Of a stretch of DNA of 50,856 nucleotides, positions 27,973-36,453 are shown one piece after another. The notes beneath the pieces are model-generated. The model saw nothing but the letters and a program-made list of their open reading frames with translations, was not told the DNA's origin and did no database searches. Made by a program: the position numbers and the translations under genes. The stretch's first letter is position 1, and each line of letters starts with the position of its first letter. Source of the stretch: Cytophagales bacterium (GTDB lineage: Bacteria > Bacteroidota > Bacteroidia > Cytophagales > Cyclobacteriaceae); NCBI GenBank assembly GCA_003500135.1, contig DNTA01000018.1, forward strand, positions 1 to 50,856, given 5' to 3'.

Positions 27973-29022
27973 AAGAAGTGGTATGTCTGGATAATAATTG
28001 CTGCCTTGTGGTGTTGTTATGTCCAGATATTCATCGATCCACCTCAACTGCCACTGGTAATCCCGGGTATTTACGGCTATACGGTGATTGTTGTATTAGC
28101 CCAGGCAACACTTTTTTTCTGAGCAAAAAAAGCAACGGATATAGTTCCTGTTATTGATGCTTTTGCCCCTATACTATTTTATTTCAGTTTCCATGCGACC
28201 ATCTTTTTTAGCGGGGAAAAAAATAGTGGTCCCGATTATTCCTTTTCCCTTTTGAGCTTCAATGCCCACTTTTTTCGTCCCAAACAAACCTATGAGGACT
28301 TTTCAGTGGAAATGATCAATTGGGTGGTGGAGGATAGTTCAGATGTTTTATGTATTCAGGAATTTTGTACCGCAAACAGGTGGGAGCCCCTTGCCGTAGA
28401 ACTGCAAATTCTTAATAGTGGCAGGAACCTCGCTTTTCAGGATATTGAACTGCCCCACGGTAAATATAAAATGGGCATGGCCATAGCCACGAAATTTGAT
28501 ATTCCCCATTCGGAGCTTTACCCCTAGGGAGACAGTTCGGAACACGCCATTCAAATGGTAGATTTATTGATAAGACAGGATACCTTGCGGGCATTCAATG
28601 TGCATTTGTCATCTCCGCAAATTAATGGCACAATGGAAATATCTGATAACACCGGGTTTTTTGAGAGAGTGTATCACTATATAAGGATACTTTTCGATAC
28701 TGAAGTCCAAAGATCGACCGAAATCAGATTACTTCAATCCCTGATTGAAGCAAATCCCTATGCTGTACTCGTGGCCGGTGATTTTAATCAGTTGGCCTAT
28801 GGTTTCAATTATCGTAGAATGCCGCGGCCCTTAAAGGATGCCTTCCGGCAAAAAGGAGAAGGCCTGGGGATCACTCTTGATAAAAACAACCTTCCACCGC
28901 GAATCGATTATCAGCGGTACGACCCGAACCTACCGTTGGAATCTTTCGAAGTGGATTATGCCATGGACCATTCCGATCATTATCCATTGAGAGCATCGTA
29001 CAGGTTTTTGGAAGATAAATAA
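27973..29022 (+). pseudogene. Interrupted membrane-anchored EEP (endonuclease/exonuclease/phosphatase) protein
   Basis: One frame from 27973 to 29022 encodes two or more hydrophobic segments (WIIIAALWCCYVQIF, IYGYTVIVVLAQATLFF, IDAFAPILFYFSFHATIFF) and then an EEP domain. The domain shows SFNAHFF, DVLCIQEFC with the catalytic Glu, AFNVHLS, LVAGDFNQ and MDHSDHYPL with the His pair. The frame is broken by TGA at 28120-28122, between membrane segments, and TAG at 28528-28530, between the Glu motif and the His motifs. No plausible ATG remains at the 5' end: the frame follows directly on the stop of the previous gene. The intact relative is a common Bacteroidota membrane nuclease/phosphatase. The pieces cannot make an active enzyme separately. 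Confidence 0.85.
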
Positions 29023-29062
29023 GTAATTGGCGAATGATGGAACATTTTTAATCTTCAGAGGT

Positions 29063-29070
29063 TAAATTTG
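29063..29070 (+). promoter_or_regulatory. Candidate -7 element for ispG
   Basis: TAAATTTG matches the TAnnTTTG consensus exactly and ends 21 bases before the ispG ATG at 29092. The upstream sequence at the -33 distance is T-rich (near 29044-29049) but has no TTTG. Confidence 0.45.
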
Positions 29071-29091
29071 CAGCTTGACAAATAGGAATTT

Positions 29092-31092
29092 ATGCAACCG
29101 ACAGTTGATCAGATAGACCAGGTAAAAAAATATTGTGACAGTCTCACACAATACAACCGCAGAAAGTCAATTGAAGTAAAAATTGGTGAGGTGCCTCTCG
29201 GAGGCGACAATCCCATCAGAGTGCAGTCGATGACCACGGTGGACACTATGGATACCGAGGGCTCGGTGCAACAATGTATCCGCATGATCGAGGCCGGTTG
29301 TGAATATGTGCGCATAACGGCCCCCAGTATCAAAGAAGCCCAAAACCTTCAAAACATTAAGGACGAACTCAGAAAAAGAGGCTATCAAACACCTTTGGTG
29401 GCTGATATTCACTTTACCCCTAATGCTGCAGAAATAGCTGCCCGCATCGTAGAGAAAGTTCGGGTGAACCCGGGCAACTATGCCGATAAAAAGAAATTTG
29501 AACAGATTGAGTATACCGATGAGGCCTATAATGCCGAGTTGGAAAGGATACGTGGGAAGTTTTCGCCACTTGTAAAAATATGCAAGGAACATGGCACAGC
29601 TATGCGAATTGGCACGAACCATGGGTCTCTTTCCGACAGGATATTAAGCCGATATGGAGATACCCCATTGGGCATGGTGGAATCGGCGCTCGAATTTTTA
29701 CGTATCTGCCACGACATGCAATACGATCAGGTAGTGTTGTCGATGAAAGCCAGCAACACCCAGGTAATGGTGCAGGCCTACCGCTTGCTGGTACAAAAAC
29801 TGGAAGAGGAAGGATTGCCTCCTTATCCGTTACACCTGGGAGTGACAGAAGCTGGAGAAGCCGAAGATGGCCGTATAAAATCGGCCGTTGGGATCGGTAC
29901 ATTGCTGGAAGACGGCCTGGGAGATACCGTTCGCGTTTCACTCACTGAGGAACCTGAGGAAGAAGCGCCGGTGGCACAGGCGTTGGTTGATCGATATTTG
30001 GGTAGAAAGGGTCATCCAACCATTCCTAAGGTTCAAAAAATACCTATCGATCCCTTTAGCTATCATCGACGCAATACGCATGAAGTTTTCAATTTTGGCG
30101 GTGAAAACGTACCGAGGGTAATTGCCGACCTGTCGCGATTTGAGATCAAAGAATACAAAGAGCTGGAAAGCGTAGGCCATTTCTACCTGCCGGAGTTAGA
30201 TAAATGGACCATGAACGATCATGGTACCGACTTCATTTATACCGGCGATCGTCCTGTTGGGTTTATGTTGCCCAACGGATTAAAAGAAATTGTCAACTAC
30301 GAGGTTTGGAAGGATTCTGAAAAGAAAGATGAGGCTTTTCCTCTCATTGAAGCCGGTAATATTGAAAAAGTTGACCACTGGCACAAGGATCTCAATTTTG
30401 TAAGGATATCATTGCCGGAAGCAAATGAAGCCCTTTACACCTGGCTCAAAGAAAGAAATAATGTGGTATTGTTGCTGCACACCGACAACCCACACGCCAT
30501 GCCTGAAATGAGACGTTTCTATTTTGATCTGATCAATCGTGAGATCACCAACCCGGTGGTTAATGTGAGAAGTTACCCTGATTTAACCGAAGATCAGATT
30601 TTATTGTATGCTTCCACTGATGTTGGAGGTTTATTGATCGATGGCCTGGGTGATGGCATTATGTTGGGCGCCGGTGAGCTGGACGACAGAAGCGGTCAAA
30701 AGGAATGGTTCAAAACCACCAAATTTTTAAATAGCACAGCTTTTGGTGTGCTTCAGGCTGCGCGTACACGCATGACCAAAACCGAATATATTTCCTGTCC
30801 TTCATGCGGACGTACACTATTTGATTTACAGGAAACAACTGCGATGATCCGCAAGCGAACCGACCACCTGAAAGGTGTTAAGATCGGTATTATGGGTTGT
30901 ATTGTGAATGGACCGGGCGAAATGGCGGATGCCGACTATGGGTATGTCGGTTCGGGAAGAGGTAAAATAACGCTGTACAAAGGTCAGGGAGTAATGAAGA
31001 AAGGCATTCCAAGTGAGCGGGCGCTGGATGAATTGATTGAATTGATAAAAAGTGATGGAAGATGGATAGATCCGAAAACAATAATCGTATAG
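29092..31092 (+). CDS. ispG: 4-hydroxy-3-methylbut-2-enyl diphosphate synthase (long GcpE type)
   Basis: This 666-residue iron-sulfur enzyme catalyses the penultimate step of the MEP isoprenoid pathway. The N-terminal TIM-barrel domain has VQSMTTVDTMDTEGSVQQ, EYVRITAPSIKEAQNL and VRVNPGNYAD. The C-terminal domain carries the cluster cysteines in SCPSCGRTLFD and GIMGCIVNGPGE. A roughly 250-residue domain between them makes this the long type found in plants, Chlamydia and Bacteroidota, against ~370 residues in E. coli. The last 31 bases overlap the start of the next gene in another frame. Confidence 0.97.
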   Translation: MQPTVDQIDQVKKYCDSLTQYNRRKSIEVKIGEVPLGGDNPIRVQSMTTVDTMDTEGSVQQCIRMIEAGCEYVRITAPSIKEAQNLQNIKDELRKRGYQTPLVADIHFTPNAAEIAARIVEKVRVNPGNYADKKKFEQIEYTDEAYNAELERIRGKFSPLVKICKEHGTAMRIGTNHGSLSDRILSRYGDTPLGMVESALEFLRICHDMQYDQVVLSMKASNTQVMVQAYRLLVQKLEEEGLPPYPLHLGVTEAGEAEDGRIKSAVGIGTLLEDGLGDTVRVSLTEEPEEEAPVAQALVDRYLGRKGHPTIPKVQKIPIDPFSYHRRNTHEVFNFGGENVPRVIADLSRFEIKEYKELESVGHFYLPELDKWTMNDHGTDFIYTGDRPVGFMLPNGLKEIVNYEVWKDSEKKDEAFPLIEAGNIEKVDHWHKDLNFVRISLPEANEALYTWLKERNNVVLLLHTDNPHAMPEMRRFYFDLINREITNPVVNVRSYPDLTEDQILLYASTDVGGLLIDGLGDGIMLGAGELDDRSGQKEWFKTTKFLNSTAFGVLQAARTRMTKTEYISCPSCGRTLFDLQETTAMIRKRTDHLKGVKIGIMGCIVNGPGEMADADYGYVGSGRGKITLYKGQGVMKKGIPSERALDELIELIKSDGRWIDPKTIIV

Positions 31093-31283
31093 AGCGGAAG
31101 GAAAAAAAGGGTGATTTGAAACACTATTTTGGTTTTAGAGAAGTATTTGGATACTTTTTTCGGAAAAAAGACCCGAATAAAAAATCGAATTTCAATTTGA
31201 GAATGATGCATGGGATCAATAAGATCAGCATCATTATGTTTCTGGTAGCATTAATTGTAATTATTGTAAGGCGGATAATGTGA
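31062..31283 (+). CDS. Small single-span membrane protein, DUF6728-like
   Basis: The 73-residue protein has a basic, polar N-terminal half with VFGYFFRKKDPNKKSNFN, then RMMHGINKISIIMFLVALIV, one membrane helix, and a short basic end. The FFRKKDP...NFNLRMMHGINKIS block is the conserved core of DUF6728, as I recall it. It starts inside ispG (31-base overlap, different frame) and ends 3 bases before the MmcQ gene, so all three are likely co-transcribed and coupled. A shorter start is possible, but there is no other ATG before Arg-Met-Met. Function unknown. Confidence 0.7.
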   Translation: MDRSENNNRIERKEKKGDLKHYFGFREVFGYFFRKKDPNKKSNFNLRMMHGINKISIIMFLVALIVIIVRRIM

Positions 31284-31286
31284 TAA

Positions 31287-31652
31287 ATGAATATTGAGGA
31301 TTTCAGGGATCACTGCATCCAAAAACCCGGAGTAACGGAGTCATTCCCCTTTGACAATGACACCCTGGTTTTCAAGGTGATGGATAAAATGTTTGCCCTT
31401 TGCAATATTGAAAACTTCGAAAGTGCGAATTTAAAATGTGATCCCAACCTGGCAACTAAACTGAGGGAAGAATATGACGGCCATGTGCTGCCAGGTTACC
31501 ATATGAATAAAAAACACTGGAACACAGTAAAAGTAAACACCGGAATCCCCGATAATAAAATAAAGCATTGGATCAATCACAGCTATGAACTCGTGGTGAG
31601 TAAACTTCCCAAAAAGCAGAAAGAAGAGCTGAAAAGACGCACGGTAAAATAG
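31287..31652 (+). CDS. MmcQ/YjbR family protein
   Basis: This 121-residue protein has the compact CyaY-like fold family pattern: an N-terminal helix (IEDFRDHCIQKPGVTESFPF), LVFKVMDKMFALCNIE, then KKHWNTVKVNTGIPDNKI and a C-terminal helix SYELVVSKLPKK. Such proteins are annotated as possible double-wing DNA-binding proteins; the role is not established. It follows the DUF6728-like gene after 3 bases. Confidence 0.85.
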   Translation: MNIEDFRDHCIQKPGVTESFPFDNDTLVFKVMDKMFALCNIENFESANLKCDPNLATKLREEYDGHVLPGYHMNKKHWNTVKVNTGIPDNKIKHWINHSYELVVSKLPKKQKEELKRRTVK

Positions 31653-31745
31653 CAGTCGCAAACGATTCTTGCCTGTCAGGGTTTATTTCCCATCTAAAAT
31701 TGATAAATTAAACGCCATCTTTTATTCAATAAAACGAAAGCTCCA

Positions 31746-32552
31746 ATGTTGCGAAATATCCTTTTTTTTTATTTTTTCATATTAGTACTCTTAATGGCAG
31801 CCTGTAAATCGGATGAACCCGGTACTGTAAACACCCAGGACCAGGCGGACACTTTAAATATCGATGACGGTGATAATATGGATGGTGACGAAAATGATGG
31901 AGGCGAGGAAGATAATGGTGAAGAAGGAGGTGAAGAAGATCCACTCCCGGGAAACATATCGTATTTGGCCTTAGGCGATAGCTATACGATAGGGGAAAGT
32001 GTGGCTGCCAATGAAAGATGGCCGGTGCAATTAGTGGAAACCTTGCGACAGGAAGGTCTCGACATGCAGGACGCTGATATTATTGCCACCACAGGCTGGA
32101 CAACAGGAGATTTGCTGAATGCTTTGAAGGCCAAAAAGCCTTCTAAAGACTATGACCTTGTTTCGTTGCTTATCGGTGTAAATAATCAATACAGGGGATA
32201 CGATTTTAGTATTTATGAAAAAGAGTTGCCCATGCTTTTGGATAGCGCCATAGCTTATGCCAATGGCGATACCTCACGCGTGTTCGTTTTATCCATTCCC
32301 GATTATGGTGTTACACCATTTGGGGGCAATGGTGAAGATGAAAATATATCCCAAGAAATTGACCGGTACAACGACTTCAAGCAGGCCACCTGTAGTCGAT
32401 ACGGAATCTTGTATTTCAACATCACCGATATTTCAAGAGAGGCGCTCAGCCGTCCCGATTTGATCGCAGGTGATGGTCTGCACCCTTCCGGTTTGATGTA
32501 TGCCGAGTGGGTGGAACGAATTCAAAATTCAGTTAAACAACGACTGGAATAG
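31746..32552 (+). CDS. SGNH/GDSL-family lipoprotein hydrolase
   Basis: The 268-residue protein has a lipoprotein signal (lipobox LLMAAC, Cys near residue 20). A linker very rich in Asp, Glu, Gly and Asn covers residues 25-65, and an SGNH esterase domain follows. Block I is YLALGDSYTIGES with the nucleophilic Ser, block III is LLIGVNNQYRG with Asn, and block V is GDGLHPSGLMY with the Asp/His pair. It is likely tethered to a membrane facing the periplasm or surface and cleaves an ester, perhaps an acetyl or acyl group on a glycan or lipid. The substrate is unknown. Confidence 0.88.
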   Translation: MLRNILFFYFFILVLLMAACKSDEPGTVNTQDQADTLNIDDGDNMDGDENDGGEEDNGEEGGEEDPLPGNISYLALGDSYTIGESVAANERWPVQLVETLRQEGLDMQDADIIATTGWTTGDLLNALKAKKPSKDYDLVSLLIGVNNQYRGYDFSIYEKELPMLLDSAIAYANGDTSRVFVLSIPDYGVTPFGGNGEDENISQEIDRYNDFKQATCSRYGILYFNITDISREALSRPDLIAGDGLHPSGLMYAEWVERIQNSVKQRLE

Positions 32553-32678
32553 GGGTGTTGGTCGAATAAAATGCGGATTTGTTAGTTTTAATGCATATTA
32601 TTGCATTATTTTGATGATCACATTTTTTGATAGATAGGGTTTGATAAACAAACCATATTTTTTTGCGTTCATTCAAGG

Positions 32679-33287
32679 GTGAAATTGAGACTACAACATA
32701 TCATTTTTTTAATCATAGCTTTGACATTCTTTGGCGCCTGCCAGGAGAAAATGGTATGTCCTGCTTATCAATCATATTTCATTCTCGATAAAGAAGTAAC
32801 CAAGAGAAAATTTTCGCTTTTTGGTGAAGACTCCCTGCCCAAAACCGATTTGTGGCAAGTTGACAAAGGCAAGTATGGTATTGCCGATGACCTGCCTTAC
32901 CCAAAGAAAATAGAGGCGCATAAAACGGTATCCATGGAGTCTATTTATCTGAAAAAAGAAGATGTCTTTGAAGATGTCGAACGACCGTATGCAGAAATGG
33001 ATACAGCTTTATTCCCTACTGATACGGTGCCGCGGGAATCCTCGCAAATTGAACGAAGAGGATATGTGGATATCGATCAGATGATTTATCTCTATCATTT
33101 TGGCGATCAGTTTTCGCGACCGAAGCCCGAGCCTGAAACGGAAGAGCAACTGATAGAAGAGAGTGCTTTCGATGAAGCGCCGGTTGAGAAAAAGGAGAAA
33201 AAAGGATTCTGGCCATTCCGGAAGAAATCTAAAGAAGATAGCGAAGAGGAAGATCAGGTCGATTCCGGTGAGCAGGAGCAGGAGTAA
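32679..33287 (+). CDS. Lipoprotein of unknown function
   Basis: The 202-residue product starts at GTG and has a lipobox FFGAC at about residue 21. A conserved-looking N-terminal part (CPAYQSYFILDKE, LPYPKKIEAHKTVSMESIYL) is followed by a disordered acidic and Lys-rich tail with many Glu and Lys (for example VEKKEKKGFWPFRKKS). No enzyme domain is recognised. It ends 26 bases before the GreA-like gene and may share its transcript. Confidence 0.7.
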   Translation: MKLRLQHIIFLIIALTFFGACQEKMVCPAYQSYFILDKEVTKRKFSLFGEDSLPKTDLWQVDKGKYGIADDLPYPKKIEAHKTVSMESIYLKKEDVFEDVERPYAEMDTALFPTDTVPRESSQIERRGYVDIDQMIYLYHFGDQFSRPKPEPETEEQLIEESAFDEAPVEKKEKKGFWPFRKKSKEDSEEEDQVDSGEQEQE

Positions 33288-33313
33288 GTGGCTTAAAAAC
33301 AAATTCCCCGCCA

Positions 33314-33763
33314 ATGATCGATAAAGGTCAGTTAAAAAAACATTGCCTGGAACTGGTCGGTCAACGACTTCACGACTTAAAGGACCAGATCGCAGCCTTA
33401 CAAAAATCGAAATCTGAAGATACCAAAAGCAGCATGGGTGACAAATATGAAACCTCCCGCGAAATGGTGAATCAGGAGATGAACAAGCTTGACCAGCAGT
33501 GGGAACAGTGGCAATCTTACCAGGCTGCACTGGAACGATGCAATACCGACAGGGATATGGATCAGGCGGATACAAGTGCGCTGGTAGGGACGAGTATAGG
33601 GAATTTCTGGATTATCACCCCTCTTGGGCAAATACAGTTGGAAGGAGAAATGATTTTTGTGATTTCACCCCTGGCCCCGCTTGCCAAAGCTTTTTCGGGA
33701 AAAAAAGCAAAGGAAGAACTCATGTTTAATGGAAGATCCATTGTAATTAAGCAAATCAATTAG
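33314..33763 (+). CDS. GreA/GreB C-terminal-like protein with coiled coil
   Basis: The 149-residue protein has an N-terminal coiled coil (residues 15-75, rich in Lys, Glu and Gln, with SSMGDKYETSREMVNQEM). A small C-terminal beta domain follows (GNFWIITPLGQIQLEG, ISPLAPLAKAFSGKKAKEEL, GRSIVIKQI). The ISPLAPLAKA-GKK-G pattern matches the GreA C-terminal domain (SPLGKALLGKKVGD). It may therefore act in the RNA polymerase secondary channel, but the acidic tip of Gre factors is not obvious. Databases often carry 3-oxoacyl-ACP synthase for relatives, which this sequence does not support. Confidence 0.65.
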   Translation: MIDKGQLKKHCLELVGQRLHDLKDQIAALQKSKSEDTKSSMGDKYETSREMVNQEMNKLDQQWEQWQSYQAALERCNTDRDMDQADTSALVGTSIGNFWIITPLGQIQLEGEMIFVISPLAPLAKAFSGKKAKEELMFNGRSIVIKQIN

Positions 33764-33826
33764 TTAATTAATCAATTATTTGGCATCAGTTTTGTTGATT
33801 ATTATTGAAAGCAATTAAAATTCCAA

Positions 33827-34510
33827 ATGAAGTCTTCAATCGCTATATTTCTTTTCCTCATTTTAGTTATACCACAATGCGTATTTGCACAATCCAAAAA
33901 AGAGATTCGGTACAAGCAGCATTACATGGATGTTAATCAAAGGTTTTATAACAATGGGCAGTACAGCCCTTTGATGAAGTGGAACCGCGACATAAAATAC
34001 ACCGTTGCCGGGAATATGGATTCTTACTGGAATAAGCGTGTTGTTAAGATTATGGATGACGTACAGGAGTTGTTTCCCTATCGTATTACTTTCACTTCTG
34101 ATAAAGAAGAAGCCGATCTGGTGATTTTCCTGGGCAATATTCAGGCTTATAAGCTCCATTATTTAAGTCGTGATATTGAGTTACAGGAAGGTTCGAACAA
34201 CTGGTTCAGTTTCTATCAGGATAACCAGAATAACCTGAATTTTGTGAGTTTTTGTGTAGATGTGGAGTCGATTGATATACGTGATTTTGAGAGCTATCTC
34301 ATGCATAGGTTTATACTCAAAGGATTCGGTTTAATGGGTTATTCCGATGATACCGACAGTGTTTTTTTTAACGACTGGATGCCGGGAAACGACCGTTGGT
34401 CGAGAAAAGACATTGTAGCATTAAAAATCCACTATTCTGAAGCCTTTAAATCGGGCATGAGCAGGGAACAGGTGGAAGATGTCATTCGGTTGCTGCCTTT
34501 GTCTCTTTAA
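33827..34510 (+). CDS. Secreted DUF2927-like protein, first of a tandem pair
   Basis: The 227-residue protein has a signal peptide (MKSSIAIFLFLILVIPQC, cleavage at FAQ). Core motifs are LMKWNRDIKYTVAGN, EADLVIFLGN, FVSFCVDVES and a C-terminal IVALKIHYSEAFKSGMSREQ. The W-x-x-x-I-x-Y start and the L-x-x-HY-x-x-x-x-K-x-GM ending recall DUF2927, where a similar block (LRxLYDPRLRPGM) ends the domain. DUF2927 has no known function. The next gene is a paralogue at roughly 40% identity by eye. Confidence 0.7.
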   Translation: MKSSIAIFLFLILVIPQCVFAQSKKEIRYKQHYMDVNQRFYNNGQYSPLMKWNRDIKYTVAGNMDSYWNKRVVKIMDDVQELFPYRITFTSDKEEADLVIFLGNIQAYKLHYLSRDIELQEGSNNWFSFYQDNQNNLNFVSFCVDVESIDIRDFESYLMHRFILKGFGLMGYSDDTDSVFFNDWMPGNDRWSRKDIVALKIHYSEAFKSGMSREQVEDVIRLLPLSL

Positions 34511-34680
34511 CAATTCTCCATGTTTTTATTGAGCGATATGAATTAATGAAGAAGTTCATACAATGCTCTTTCAGCCTCAAAATTTTTAATGAATTCGGGT
34601 TGATGCGGTGAATGAATAATGAAATAAAGTTTATGAAATAACCTTATCATTTGGTATTTTGAGATTTATTCAATTCGGCT

Positions 34681-35376
34681 ATGAAATACTCTTTTTCCAT
34701 TTTTCAATTTTTACTATTTACAATTCCTCACTTAGTGTTTTCACAAAGCAAAGAGGAATTTCAAATTAAGACCCATTATCTGGACGTTTGTCAGGTACAG
34801 TATGAGAGCGGAGGTTTTAGTACATTATTAAAATGGAACAGGGATATTCGTTACACCATAAGTGGCAACAGGGCATCCAAATGGGATAAAAAGATTCTTA
34901 AATGGATGACAGAAGTGGAGGAGTATTTTCCCTTTCGCATTTCTTATGTGGCAAGTACCGAAAATGCAGATCTGGTTATTTTCATCGGGGACATTTATTT
35001 ATATAAGCTTAAATATTTAGATGAAAGTGTATGGGTTAATGATTTTATCAATAATTATTTTACTTATAAGTGCGATGAAGAAAATAATTTTGATTACATA
35101 AGTTTTTGTGTAGATGTTGATCGCACTTTTTCAGTTAGAAATAAGAAATTCCTGATCATACGTCATTTATTTAAAAGTTTAGGTCTCGTAGGCTATTCCA
35201 ATGGGGCATATACTATTTTCAATGATTACGTTGAAATATCCAGACAACAGATTATACCCAAGGTTTGGAAAAAAGACTTACAGGCCTTAGAAGTTCACTA
35301 CCACGATAGCCTCAAATCGGGGATGAACAGGAAACAGGTAAAAGAAATTGTGCATTCGCTTGAAAAGTCGTTTTAA
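34681..35376 (+). CDS. Secreted DUF2927-like protein, second of a tandem pair
   Basis: The 231-residue paralogue of the upstream gene has the same plan: a signal peptide ending at VFSQ, LLKWNRDIRYTISGN, NADLVIFIGDIYLYKLKYL, YISFCVDVDR, a GYSNGAYTIFNDY segment, and LEVHYHDSLKSGMNRKQ. It is visibly more AT-rich at the DNA level than its partner, and the middle region has diverged. A 170-base gap separates the two genes. They arose by tandem duplication; whether they form a pair or act separately is unknown. Confidence 0.7.
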   Translation: MKYSFSIFQFLLFTIPHLVFSQSKEEFQIKTHYLDVCQVQYESGGFSTLLKWNRDIRYTISGNRASKWDKKILKWMTEVEEYFPFRISYVASTENADLVIFIGDIYLYKLKYLDESVWVNDFINNYFTYKCDEENNFDYISFCVDVDRTFSVRNKKFLIIRHLFKSLGLVGYSNGAYTIFNDYVEISRQQIIPKVWKKDLQALEVHYHDSLKSGMNRKQVKEIVHSLEKSF

Positions 35377-35505
35377 ATCATTTCATCCCGTTTCTTGTAT
35401 TTCAAAATAAATGAAGAATTAGTTTTCACACCATTGAATTATCAGCCTTAATAAAGCACATCCAGGTCTAAACCCCTATATTTAGGTATCGTATATTGTA
35501 GTATT

Positions 35506-36354
35506 ATGGAACTGAATTTACCCAAACCTATTGTTGAAGTAGCGTGGTTGTCCAGAAACTGGAACCACCCCGATTTAGTGATCTTGGATGCCAGCTATCA
35601 CCTGCCTTCCACCGGCAGGGATGCAAAAACAGAATTTCTTGAAGACCATATTCCCAGGGCCCGTTTTTTTGATTTCCATAACGTTATATGCGACCTCAAT
35701 AGCGATTTGCCTCACATGATGCCCAATGAAAAGGTGTTTTCCACTGAGGTTGAAAAACTGGGTGTCTCCAATGATTCCAAAATAGTAGTATACGATTCCG
35801 TGGGTATGTTTTCAGCGCCACGTGCCTGGTGGATGTTCCGCGCCATGGGACACGATGAAGTGGCCGTGCTAAATGGTGGTTTACCTGCGTGGGAACAATT
35901 TGCCCTTCCCGATGAAAGTGGCGAGGCATATGAAATAAAAAAAGGTACATTCCGGGCAAATCCGAGAAAAGATTTCTTTGTGAACAAGGAGTTTGTCAGC
36001 TCCATACTCGACAAGGAAGGTATCAAAATTATTGATGCAAGATCTCAAGACCGTTTTAATGCTTTGAAGCCGGAACCACGGGAAGGTTTGAGAAGCGGAC
36101 ACATTCCCGGGTCGAAGAACCTTCCATATAAATATCTTCTTCAACATCAGAACATGCTGGACGTACCATCTCTTCAAAGGGCTTTCAGGCAGCACGCCGG
36201 TGAGTGCGATCAGGTGGTGTTTAGCTGTGGCTCTGGTGTAACTGCCTGTATACTTGCGCTTGGCGCGGAAATGGCGGGATATAAAAACATTTCAGTCTAC
36301 GATGGCTCCTGGACCGAGTGGGGGCAGGATGAAAGTTTACCGGTGGAATCGTAG
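35506..36354 (+). CDS. sseA: 3-mercaptopyruvate/thiosulfate sulfurtransferase (two rhodanese domains)
   Basis: The 282-residue cytosolic enzyme has two rhodanese domains. The N-terminal domain contains LVILDASYHLPSTGRDA, DHIPRARFFD and VYDSVGMFSAPRAWWMFR. The C-terminal domain has DARSQDRF, GHIPGSKNLPY and the active-site loop FSCGSGVTACILAL with the catalytic Cys. The CGSGVTA loop is the one typical of SseA (3-mercaptopyruvate) rather than classical CRKGVTA thiosulfate sulfurtransferases. It is flanked by gaps of about 100 bases, so it is probably monocistronic. Confidence 0.9.
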   Translation: MELNLPKPIVEVAWLSRNWNHPDLVILDASYHLPSTGRDAKTEFLEDHIPRARFFDFHNVICDLNSDLPHMMPNEKVFSTEVEKLGVSNDSKIVVYDSVGMFSAPRAWWMFRAMGHDEVAVLNGGLPAWEQFALPDESGEAYEIKKGTFRANPRKDFFVNKEFVSSILDKEGIKIIDARSQDRFNALKPEPREGLRSGHIPGSKNLPYKYLLQHQNMLDVPSLQRAFRQHAGECDQVVFSCGSGVTACILALGAEMAGYKNISVYDGSWTEWGQDESLPVES

Positions 36355-36453
36355 TTGAATAAGCGCTTAACAATACCATAAACTACTGATAACGCGCATT
36401 TCTTTTTTTATTAGCGGCTGTGATCTAAAATTTGTCTTTTAGTTCATAAACTT

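Noticed and set aside
28120..28530. TGA/TAG recoding (selenocysteine or pyrrolysine)
   Set aside because: The stops do not sit at catalytic positions, no SECIS-like hairpin is apparent, and TAG and TGA end many intact genes in the window.
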